A program made the translations under genes and the position numbers. This document shows positions 1 through 5,038 of a DNA stretch of 5,165 nucleotides, piece after piece. Below the pieces are notes generated by a model that saw only the letters and a program-made list of their open reading frames with translations, searched no databases and had not been told where the DNA came from. The first letter of the stretch is position 1; each line of letters begins with the position of its first letter. The DNA lies in NCBI GenBank assembly GCA_003222235.1, contig QHVD01000181.1, forward strand, positions 1-5,165. Reading direction: 5' to 3'. Source of the DNA: Gemmatimonadota bacterium. Its GTDB lineage: Bacteria > Gemmatimonadota > Gemmatimonadetes > Gemmatimonadales > GWC2-71-9.

Positions 1-85
1 ATCCGCTCCATCGCCCGTTCATCTCACCGCCGCTTTCGCGATCGCCTCGGTCCGAGCGCCTCGCCGCTTCGGCTATCACTCGCAC

Positions 86-274
86 TTACGCTTCCGCCGG
101 AGGCGTGGGTTTCGCGGGCGGCACATCAATCTCCGGCGGTTCGCGCAGCCCCTTCTGGAACTCCCGCATCGCCTGCCCGAGATTTCCCATCATCTCGGGC
201 AGGCGACCAGGGCCGAACACCAGCAGGACGATGACGAGGACGACGACCAACTCGCCTATGCCCATGCCGAACAT
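86..274 (-). CDS. tatA: Sec-independent (Tat) translocase subunit, TatA/TatE type
   Basis: Small membrane protein of 62 residues that would form the protein-conducting part of the twin-arginine translocase, which exports folded proteins across the cytoplasmic membrane. The architecture is complete: a short N-terminus, one membrane helix at about residues 6-20 (GELVVVLVIVLLVFG), the family hinge FGPGRLPE (19-26), an amphipathic helix (MGNLGQAMREFQKGL, about 29-43) and a Pro-rich polar tail. The length is normal for TatA, which is usually 50-90 residues. TatB has the same fold but is usually longer with a longer coiled region, so TatA/E is the better call. The ATG at 274 has no clear Shine-Dalgarno; an ATG three codons further in is an alternative. 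It is the last gene in the co-directional series after glyA and the wecA-like remnant. No tatC is visible; it could lie beyond the left edge. Confidence 0.87.
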   Translation of the reverse strand: MFGMGIGELVVVLVIVLLVFGPGRLPEMMGNLGQAMREFQKGLREPPEIDVPPAKPTPPAEA

Positions 275-491
275 GGACGGCGATCATAGAAGCGCATCGC
301 ATCAGCCGCAACGTCTCGTCATCCTCTGGCCTGATCGGCTCCGGCAGGACACCGCCCCTTCCACCGAGCCGCCAACGCCGTTGACGGCACGCCGGCTACT
401 ACAACGCCGCCAGACCTTGCTTCCCCGGTCCTCCCGCCGAGGTCGAGGCAGACCGCATCCCCGAACGCCTGGGCGAGCGACTGCTGCAAGT
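275..491. other. 217-bp interval between the wecA-like remnant and tatA, no supported gene
   Basis: The minus strand has an open frame covering most of this stretch (stop at 319, running back into the wecA-like remnant in another frame). It contains a coding-like piece, VNLQQSLAQAFGDAVCLDLG, near 430-495. I cannot assign it to a family, and it has no Shine-Dalgarno. It may be more debris from the wecA-like gene or from a lost neighbour. No convincing terminator hairpin with a T run was found. Confidence 0.3.
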
Positions 492-884
492 TCACCAGAG
501 GGACGTGAGCAGATCGCCTAACCACGCCGAGGCACGAGTCCCCAGGGAGAAGCCCAGGACCGCCCCAATGGCCGTCGCATACGCGTCGTCGAGGGTGCCG
601 ACCGCGGTCATCACCGCGGCGGCCACGATGACGCCGGGCAGCAGCGTCGATCCGGACCACGCCACCTTCAATGGCGTGAAGCGCGTGGCGTAGAGGGCAC
701 CGGCCAAGCCGCCGAACATGGCCACGCCACCGAGATAGGGCGCCGGGATCAGGTGGACGCTCCGCTCGTTCGGGTGCGCCATCACGCCCGTGTGAATGGC
801 GATCCGGCGGAGCAGGGGGGTCAAGATGAGAGTCGCTACGAGGGCGACGCCGAAAACGACCAGGTACGGCCAGACCTGGCTCAG
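492..884 (-). pseudogene. WecA/MraY-family polyprenyl-phosphate sugar-1-phosphate transferase, internally deleted remnant
   Basis: An intact member is a membrane enzyme of about 330-400 residues that moves GlcNAc-1-phosphate from UDP-GlcNAc onto a polyprenyl phosphate, the first step of many cell-wall glycan pathways. The N-terminal part is recognisable: a first membrane segment (PYLVVFGVALVATLILTPLL), the cytoplasmic motif HPNERSVHLIPAPYLGGVAM, a second membrane segment, and a third ending in GTLDD. The two Asp there match the Mg-binding DD of the family, at about residue 99-100 if translation starts at the CTG at 884. Right after it the frame reads GAVLGF, then RASAWLGDLLTSL. This resembles the C-terminal-half GALLGFL...ARIFMGDSGS motif, so the middle ~110-120 residues (NxxDGLDG region) appear deleted, and the frame then stops. 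The likely start overlaps the glyA stop (CTGA, positions 881-884), implying former translational coupling; a TTG at 824 is the first conventional alternative but would lose membrane segment 1. It is almost certainly inactive. The N-terminal assignment is firm, the internal deletion is inferred. Confidence 0.68.
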
Positions 885-2146
885 GCCCTAGCTCTCAGTT
901 CCGGATAAGGCGGGAACTTCGAACAGAGGGCCGCGACCTGTGCGCGCACGTCGGCGGCGATCTCGTCGAAGTTGGGCTCCCGCATCGTCTTCACGACGCG
1001 GCCGATGAAGCGGGCGATCTCAGCCATCTCGGATTCCTTCATCCCCTGCGTCGTCACGGCCGGTGTGCCGAAACGCAGCCCGCTGCCGATGAAGGGCTTC
1101 TCGGGGTCGAAGGGGACCGTGTTGCGATTGCTCGTGATCCCGGCCTTGTCGAGCGCCAGCTGCGCCGGCTTGCCCTTCACTCCGAACGGGCGCACGTCGG
1201 CGAGGAGCAGGTGGGTGTCGGTTCCGCCTGACACCAGGCGGAAACCCTCCTCGATCAACCCGGCGGCCAACGCCTTGGCGTTGCGTACGATCTGGTGTGC
1301 GTAGTCCGTAAAGGCGGGCCTCATGGCTTCGGTGAAACACACACCCTTGGCCGCGATCGCATGCATGAACGGCCCGCCCTGGACGCCCGGGATCACCGTC
1401 TTGTCGATGACCTCGGCGTATTGCTGGCGGCAGAGGATGAGGGCGCCGCGAGGGCCACGCAAGGACTTGTGCGTCGTCGAGGTGACCACATCGGCAAACG
1501 GAACCGGGCTCGGATGGGCACCCCCGGCCACCAGGCCGGCGAAGTGCGCCATGTCGACCATCAGCAGGGCGCCCACCTCGTCGGCGATCTCACGGAAAGC
1601 GGCGAAGTCGGGGATGCGAGGGTACGCGGTAGCCCCGGCCACGATCATCTTCGGGCGTGACTCACGCGCCTTCCTCGCAACGTCGTCCATATCGATGATC
1701 TCGGTCGCCGGGTCGACCCCGTAGGCGATGAAGCTGTACAGCTGGCCTGAGAAGTTGACGGGCGATCCATGCGTCAAGTGCCCGCCCTGGTCGAGCTGCA
1801 TCGCCAGGACGCGGTCGCCCGGCTCGAGCAAGGCGAAGTAGACGCACATGTTGGCGATGGCGCCGGCGTGCGGTTGCACGTTGGCGTGCTCGGCCCCGAA
1901 CAACCGCTTGGCCCGCTCGATGATGACCGGCTCGAGTCTGTCGATCACTTGGTAGCCGCCGTAGTAGCGCCGTCCCGGGTATCCCTCGGCGTACTTCACG
2001 GTGAAGACAGAGCCCTGGGCCTCCATGACGGCGAGCGACGGGAAGTTCTCCGACGGGATGAGCTGGACGCACGTCGACAGGCGCTCGAGTTCGGCGTCGC
2101 ACAGGTCGGCAATCTCAGGGTCGGTAGCGCGGAGTGAGTTGTTCAC
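881..2146 (-). CDS. glyA: Serine hydroxymethyltransferase
   Basis: PLP enzyme that interconverts serine and glycine while charging tetrahydrofolate with a one-carbon unit (5,10-methylene-THF), feeding purine, thymidylate and methionine synthesis in the cytosol. The 421-residue product has normal family length and all the landmarks: SENF (32-35), YAEGYPGRRYYGG (52-64), the PLP-pyridine Asp in VDMAHFAG (Asp198), the Schiff-base lysine in TSTTHKSLRGPRG (Lys227), GGPFMH, and the carboxylate-binding Arg in SGLRFGTPA (Arg357). I chose the GTG at 2146 because family proteins begin near the NNSLRATDPEIADL segment; the frame stays open upstream to an ATG-less remnant of another gene, and a GTG at 2212 would add 22 foreign residues. 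GGGGA lies 6-10 bases before the start. One oddity is QPHAGAIAN where the family normally has QPHSG. The stop overlaps the next remnant by 4 bases. Confidence 0.97.
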   Translation of the reverse strand: MNNSLRATDPEIADLCDAELERLSTCVQLIPSENFPSLAVMEAQGSVFTVKYAEGYPGRRYYGGYQVIDRLEPVIIERAKRLFGAEHANVQPHAGAIANMCVYFALLEPGDRVLAMQLDQGGHLTHGSPVNFSGQLYSFIAYGVDPATEIIDMDDVARKARESRPKMIVAGATAYPRIPDFAAFREIADEVGALLMVDMAHFAGLVAGGAHPSPVPFADVVTSTTHKSLRGPRGALILCRQQYAEVIDKTVIPGVQGGPFMHAIAAKGVCFTEAMRPAFTDYAHQIVRNAKALAAGLIEEGFRLVSGGTDTHLLLADVRPFGVKGKPAQLALDKAGITSNRNTVPFDPEKPFIGSGLRFGTPAVTTQGMKESEMAEIARFIGRVVKTMREPNFDEIAADVRAQVAALCSKFPPYPELRARA

Positions 2147-2260
2147 GGGCGGTCCCCATAGAAGGTTGATGGCGCGGTCCACATACTCGCTGATCTCCTG
2201 GCGCGCCGTCACGAATGCATGACGGTCCTTGCCGATCGGGTCGTCGATGTCGAAGTGGGC
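2147..2260 (-). pseudogene. C-terminal tail of a probable low-molecular-weight protein phosphatase (YwlE/ArsC-like), fused in frame to glyA
   Basis: After a TAG at 2261-2263 the frame reads 38 codons beginning AHFDIDDPIGKDRHAF and continuing TARQEISEYVDRAINLL, then runs without a stop into the glyA start. The pattern [F/W]DIxDP-G-x(4)-F-x-x-x-R-x-E-I-x-x-x-V-x-x-L matches the last ~35 residues of low-molecular-weight tyrosine/arginine phosphatases, where the DP Asp is the general acid. The catalytic CxxxxxR loop and all the rest of the protein are absent. In Bacillus and many other bacteria such a gene (ywlE) sits just upstream of rpiB and glyA, so the position is plausible. The missing stop suggests a small deletion or frameshift near the glyA start; in the alternative frame a TGA overlaps the glyA GTG. 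The family call rests on a short tail and is moderate. Confidence 0.45.
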
Positions 2261-2263
2261 CTA

Positions 2264-2421
2264 GGAAACATGAAGACGCCGTGCCCCAGGACGATGCACC
2301 CGCAGTGCTCGCAGCGTGGGGCCGAGCTTGTGCGCGGCGCACTCGAAGCTGTCGAACGTATGGGTAAACCCCGCCGCGACCACTTGGAACGCCTTGTCGT
2401 AGTCGTTCCCACAGACCCCAT
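2264..2421 (-). pseudogene. Small Cys-rich metal-binding-type protein, frameshifted twice and truncated
   Basis: An ATG at 2421 has a good Shine-Dalgarno (AGGGAG at 2430-2435, 8-base spacing). Its own frame is meaningless, but shifting one base gives VCGNDYDKAFQVVAAG, then THTFDSFECAAHKL; shifting again by one base gives APRCEHCGCIVLGHGV. Joined, these resemble a family of short zinc-ribbon or bacterial-metallothionein-like proteins, with CGND, FEC and CxHCGC cysteine clusters. The family normally continues after GHGV into another Cys-Cys...His-Cys cluster, which is missing here; the frame instead runs into FMFP and unrelated sequence. The shifts fall at GGGG (2416-2419, one G short) and GGCCCC (2318-2323, one base extra). 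The product probably bound metal in the cytosol, but the precise role is unknown to me. As written the gene is dead; with two sequencing corrections most of it would be open. Confidence 0.55.
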
Positions 2422-2512
2422 GGCTATCGCTCCCTGGCGCGGCCTCCGGCGCTGCCCTCGACCGAAGGTCCCGCCGCTCGTCGGGGCTGACCAGCGTCGC
2501 CCGCTTTCCATG

Positions 2513-3169
2513 CTACCTTCCTCTCTGAACCGGTGCAGTCGGCGGCGGATATTGCGGCAGACCCAGGACTGCCCGCTGGAGATTGACGACTTCCAGAAGC
2601 CTGGGAAGACGAGTCAGCGCTACCCGCCCGCTCTCCCCGCTTAGACCCAGCGCGCTCAGATCATACTCCGAACCCTTCGCGAAGTACACCGATTTCTCGC
2701 GAATGATCGCCTTCGACAGCTTGGTCACGTCGCCTTGGAATGTTTTCGGCATCTCCGCGAGCCGCCAGCCGTGGCGTGCATGTGCATCCTCGGTTATCTT
2801 CAGACCAAAATTGTGGTAAACAACCGGCTTGTAACCTGCCGCCAACAGGATTATCCCCGGGTACCTATCCCTGTACCGGAGCGGGTTCCAATTTCGGGGC
2901 CGCACACCTTCAAGCCGGAAATCGCCGTGGGAATCCGTGACAGTCTCGACTGCTGTCTCCAGATACCTCGGTCCGTCCATTGCCACGACCGGCCGTTGAT
3001 ACCAGAGGACCGAGAACAGTGCTCCCTGAATGGGTGCTTGCGTCTCCGCATCGACAACCTGGCCCCAGAAGACCCATTTCTCCGGGTACCACTGCGCACA
3101 CCCACCTAAAAGAAGGAGGGACACAAGCACTCCCGCGACGTAGGCGACCACCGCAGAAGCCGACAGCAC
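2513..3169 (-). CDS. Putative lipoprotein with carboxypeptidase-regulatory-like domain
   Basis: About 218 residues from the GTG at 3169. A hydrophobic stretch (AVVAYVAGVLVSLLLL) leads to a lipobox LGGC with Cys24, so the protein should be lipid-anchored on the outer face of the cytoplasmic membrane or at the outer membrane. Residues ~34-110 have the beta-sandwich signature of carboxypeptidase-regulatory-like/CnaB-type domains: GQVVDAETQAPIQGA, then VTDSHGDFRLEGV, then a later AAGYKPVVY strand. The rest of the C-terminal half is basic and unassigned. The function is unknown; such domains usually act as structural or binding modules. The start is uncertain. The frame stays open to a TTG at 3301, but residues encoded upstream of 3169 are Arg/Gly/Ala-rich, look non-coding and overlap a structured repeat. 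A TTG at 3187 would put an Arg before the hydrophobic segment, which suits a signal peptide better. No start has a clear Shine-Dalgarno. Confidence 0.72.
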   Translation of the reverse strand: MLSASAVVAYVAGVLVSLLLLGGCAQWYPEKWVFWGQVVDAETQAPIQGALFSVLWYQRPVVAMDGPRYLETAVETVTDSHGDFRLEGVRPRNWNPLRYRDRYPGIILLAAGYKPVVYHNFGLKITEDAHARHGWRLAEMPKTFQGDVTKLSKAIIREKSVYFAKGSEYDLSALGLSGESGRVALTRLPRLLEVVNLQRAVLGLPQYPPPTAPVQRGR

Positions 3170-3184
3170 CCTGCTGCCGAGGTC

Positions 3185-3274
3185 GGGCAACGCAGCCAGT
3201 GCGCTCGCTCTGGCTTCGCCGCCGTTACCGCCTCTGCGCGTTGCCGCGGGTTGCCTCCGAACGGGCAGTTGCCC
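3185..3274. repeat. Structured leader with nested inverted repeats upstream of the lipoprotein gene
   Basis: GGGCAAC at 3185-3191 and its exact complement GTTGCCC at 3268-3274 bound a ~90-bp segment. Inside it are further short inverted pairs: GCCAG/CTGGC (3195-3199 with 3210-3214), a CCGTT/AACGG pair, and GGGCA/TGCCC at the outer end. On the minus strand this lies just ahead of the lipoprotein start and could fold as RNA, or could be a short dispersed repeat. It does not fit the integron attC consensus (no RYYYAAC/GTTRRRY pair). In this GC-rich background some pairings are expected by chance. Confidence 0.35.
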
Positions 3275-3344
3275 ACTACATGCGAAACGCTGCCCGGGCA
3301 AGGACTGCCACTACCCCAAAGCACCAGGGCTTGACAGCGAGACG

Positions 3345-3656
3345 CTACGCCCGGCGGTGTCGTGTGGCGAGATCATCGAGCCGGCAGCACCCCTGGTGAA
3401 TCCGCTTCATCGCCTCGCTGTCGCTCGTGAAGAGCACGATGGCGCGGTTGTAGACGACGATCTCCACCTCGCCCTGGTCGTGCGCGACCCGTAGTTCGTC
3501 GTACTGGATCGGGTCGCCAGCCTCCGGGTCGCCGTCGGCGCCGCCGAGGTCGAGGAGATGGTGATCGAGGAGCGCGAGCGCGTCGGCGGGTAGGTCGGCC
3601 GCCTCGAACGTGATCGTTGTAGAGAGCGAGAGCAGGTTTCGCGGCGAACGCGTCAC
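3345..3656 (-). CDS. Hypothetical protein, small, acidic N-terminal half
   Basis: 103 residues from a GTG at 3656. I do not recognise the family. The segment from about residue 14 (ITFEAADLPADALALLDHHL) through DPIQYDELRVAHDQ and EVEIVVYNRAIVLFTSDSEA to the basic end has a strong third-position G/C preference and a natural mixture of strands and helices, so the minus strand is very likely coding here. No membrane segment or signal peptide is visible. The N-terminus is doubtful: the first ~12 residues are low-information, the GTG has no properly spaced Shine-Dalgarno, and a different minus frame with an ATG at 3690 reads MPAVVGVLAVQGDAF just upstream. The true gene may therefore begin at 3690, with a frameshift near 3615-3625. 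It lies 72 bp downstream of the next small ORF. Confidence 0.5.
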   Translation of the reverse strand: MTRSPRNLLSLSTTITFEAADLPADALALLDHHLLDLGGADGDPEAGDPIQYDELRVAHDQGEVEIVVYNRAIVLFTSDSEAMKRIHQGCCRLDDLATRHRRA

Positions 3657-3728
3657 CCTGGACAGCCAGTACCCCGACTACGGCGGGCATCCTGATTACT
3701 GGCCGGCGAACGCGGGGCGGAAGTCGGA

Positions 3729-3902
3729 CTAGCTACGACGAGGCGATACGACCGCAATCACCGCGCTACCCTGGAGGATCACGCTGGTCTCAGCGTCGTC
3801 GTGCCAGCGCACGCCGTCTCGGATCAACCCACTCGCCACGGAGAGCGCCTCCTCGCACGTAGCGAACGGGCCGTAGTGCATCCCGGGATGCCACTCGTGC
3901 AT
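3729..3902 (-). CDS. Small hypothetical ORF (57 residues), possibly the C-terminal end of a larger broken gene
   Basis: From the ATG at 3902 the frame encodes MHEWHPGMHYGPFATCEEAL followed by a predicted helix (SVASGLIRDG), a short RWHDDAE stretch and a beta-like end (TSVILQGSAVIAVVSP) before TAG. I do not recognise it. The composition is protein-like and the third positions are G/C-rich. The same frame is open further upstream to 4385, but most of that extension is Arg-rich, shadow-like sequence and part of it overlaps the next fragment in another frame, so I keep only the tail. No clear Shine-Dalgarno precedes the ATG. It could be an independent micro-gene or the surviving end of a longer protein. 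Confidence 0.35.
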   Translation of the reverse strand: MHEWHPGMHYGPFATCEEALSVASGLIRDGVRWHDDAETSVILQGSAVIAVVSPRRS

Positions 3903-4126
3903 ACATGGCTCGGCGCAGCCGCGAGAGCAGGCAGCAAATCGTCGCCACGTCTGCACGCCAAAAATCCCACGTGAGCGCACCCCCGCAAGGACCGTGCCCT
4001 GGCTCCGCCGGGTGCGTGCTACGACGCTAGCCAGCCGAGAAGCTGCGAAGCCGGCGGCGGCGAGCGGGACGGGAAGGGGCGGACGCGGATACCGTTTCGA
4101 CACGCGCCTGTGCCAGGTTGGGCATG
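3903..4126. other. 224-bp interval with no supported gene
   Basis: The minus strand offers only a 30-codon reading (MPNLAQARVETVSASAPSRP onward, ATG at 4125) that becomes Arg-rich and stops, without a Shine-Dalgarno. The plus strand is an open frame here but its product is Arg/Ala-rich and looks like an antisense shadow. GTTGGGC occurs near 4117-4123 but no partner site was found. I see no terminator or RNA gene. Confidence 0.3.
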
Positions 4127-4505
4127 TTATGCGCCAGCATGGGCGTGTCGTCGCATCGCGCAGCCTTCGAGGCGCGCCGGCCACTCCTTCGCCTCCTCGG
4201 CGTAGTAGGCGCGCAGCTCCGGGTAGAAGTCCGAAGAGACGGTCACGAACTCGACCAGGTGCTCGGGATCGCCGCCGTCGTTGTAGTTGTTGTAGTTCCC
4301 GGTACGCGCTCGTGAGCCCTCGCGCATCAGCACCGAGGTGGCCGGTGGCGCTGTCGATCAAGCCGTTCAGTTCGCCCATGGACACCGGCTGCGTGGATGT
4401 CTTCGGCTTGAACCGAAAGCGCGTCCCGTACTCGTCCTCGACGTCAAAGGCCCGCGCGCCGTAGTGGTGGTCTGTGCGCGCGTCGTGGATGTGGGGAGGA
4501 GCCGG
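4127..4505 (-). pseudogene. Fragment of an unrecognised gene, no start codon and one internal frameshift
   Basis: A coherent protein reads from an open frame after TGA at 4506-4508: IHDARTDHHYGARAFDVEDE, then YGTRFRFKPKTSTQPVSMGE, then LNGLIDSATGHLGADARGLT. At GGG (4298-4300) removing one G continues it as SAYRNYNNYNDGGDPEHLVE, then FVTVSSDFYPELRAYYAEEA and KEWPARLEG, stopping at TAA 4127. Codon third positions are strongly G/C on both sides of the shift, which supports a single original gene. I do not recognise the family; it is hydrophilic, with no membrane segment. No usable start lies upstream (the first is a GTG at 4385), and the 5' end abuts the cohesin-type gene near 4490-4505. This looks like a join between two unrelated sequences rather than a normal gene start. 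The NYNNYN stretch is a short AAC/TAC-rich repeat. Confidence 0.5.
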
Positions 4506-4980
4506 TCACCACGGTGCAGCCGGTTCCAGTGGCAGGGACGATCGCCACCGCATTGGTGTCGAATACGTGGTTGGCGGTCAGCCCGACGGCGGCCGTCGTT
4601 GCCGCTGTACTCATCAGCTTGAAGGTCACCTTGGCGACACTGACGACGCCCTTCGGCGAATCGAGACTGGCGCTCTGCAAGGCGGAAACGTTCGTCGTGC
4701 CCGGAGTCGCGGTGCTCGTCGTGGGCGGCCTAGAGAACTCAGCCGTGCTCCCACCGGCAACCGAGGCGATCGTCACGACCCTCGGATCGAAAGTGATCGT
4801 GAGCGAGTATGCTCCCAGCGGGGTCGTGCTGACATCGACTGTCAGCTCGGCCGTGAATTGCTGCCCTGCTCGCACCACCCTGGGACAGCTCAACGTTGCC
4901 TGGGCGGCGTAACTCGTCGTCGCAGTGACTACTGCGCCGAGGACTGCCATACCGGCCGCCGCTGTCAAGAGACCGCGCAT
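4444..4980 (-). CDS. Secreted cohesin-fold protein, C-terminus apparently replaced
   Basis: 178 residues from the ATG at 4980. A Sec signal peptide (MRGLLTAAAGMAVLGAVVTA, cleavage probably after Ala25 or Ala26 in SYAAQA) directs it out of the cell. Residues ~28-155 form a cohesin-type beta-sandwich: the VRAGQQFTAELTVDV opening strands, the hallmark LGAYSLTITFDPRVVTIASV (55-74), SVAGGS, and a later GVVSVAKVTFKL strand. Cys32 and Cys155 could pair in a disulfide. Cohesins bind dockerins, and the gene just upstream ends in a dockerin-type loop, so a related extracellular partnership is possible but unproven. The last ~17 residues (SSPHPRRAHRPPLRRAGL) are basic and unlike the rest. They overlap another gene fragment in a different frame, so the real protein probably extended beyond Thr156-Gly160 into a linker or its own dockerin. 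The start is fixed by an excellent Shine-Dalgarno; an in-frame start at 5052 would overlap the upstream gene and lacks signal-peptide sense. Confidence 0.8.
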   Translation of the reverse strand: MRGLLTAAAGMAVLGAVVTATTSYAAQATLSCPRVVRAGQQFTAELTVDVSTTPLGAYSLTITFDPRVVTIASVAGGSTAEFSRPPTTSTATPGTTNVSALQSASLDSPKGVVSVAKVTFKLMSTAATTAAVGLTANHVFDTNAVAIVPATGTGCTVVTGSSPHPRRAHRPPLRRAGL

Positions 4981-4986
4981 TTCATG

Positions 4987-4993
4987 CCTCCTT
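4987..4993 (-). promoter_or_regulatory. Shine-Dalgarno of the cohesin-type gene
   Basis: The minus strand reads AAGGAGG, a near-perfect anti-16S match, six bases before the ATG at 4980. It is the best ribosome binding site in the window and decides the start against the longer in-frame reading. Confidence 0.85.
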
Positions 4994-5000
4994 TTGATCG

Positions 5001-5017
5001 TGCCGCCATGCGCGGCA
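5001..5017 (-). promoter_or_regulatory. Short perfect hairpin in the 57-bp gap between the dockerin and cohesin genes
   Basis: TGCCGC and GCGGCA pair perfectly around a five-base loop, ending eight bases before the Shine-Dalgarno of the downstream gene. There is no T run after it (minus strand continues CGATCAAAAGGAGG), so it is not a typical intrinsic terminator. It could stabilise the transcript 5' or 3' end or tune translation of the cohesin-type gene, or be chance in GC-rich DNA. Confidence 0.35.
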
Positions 5018-5038
5018 GAGGGCGGATCACCGTTCCTT

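Noticed and set aside
2..22. Possible start of a further minus-strand gene (ATG at 22, reading MNGRWSG to the edge)
   Set aside because: Seven codons and only a vague GGCGGTGAG upstream; too little to support a gene.
42..60. CTCGGTCCGAG palindrome as a terminator of tatA
   Set aside because: The stem is five base pairs around a single base, which cannot fold as a hairpin, and no T run follows.
972..2222. Several plus-strand open frames antisense to glyA
   Set aside because: They are shadows of a strongly coding GC-rich gene, with no Shine-Dalgarno and no family resemblance.
2115..2342. Minus-strand open frame of 75 codons between glyA and the Cys-rich remnant
   Set aside because: It reads Arg/Pro/Ser-rich nonsense and overlaps better-supported remnants in other frames.
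3185..3274. Integron attC site
   Set aside because: There is inverted-repeat structure, but no RYYYAAC/GTTRRRY core pair and no integrase in view.
3729..4385. 218-codon minus-strand frame as a single gene
   Set aside because: Only its first ~28 and last ~57 codons look like protein. The middle is an Arg-rich shadow of another frame, so it is treated as a fragment plus a separate small ORF.
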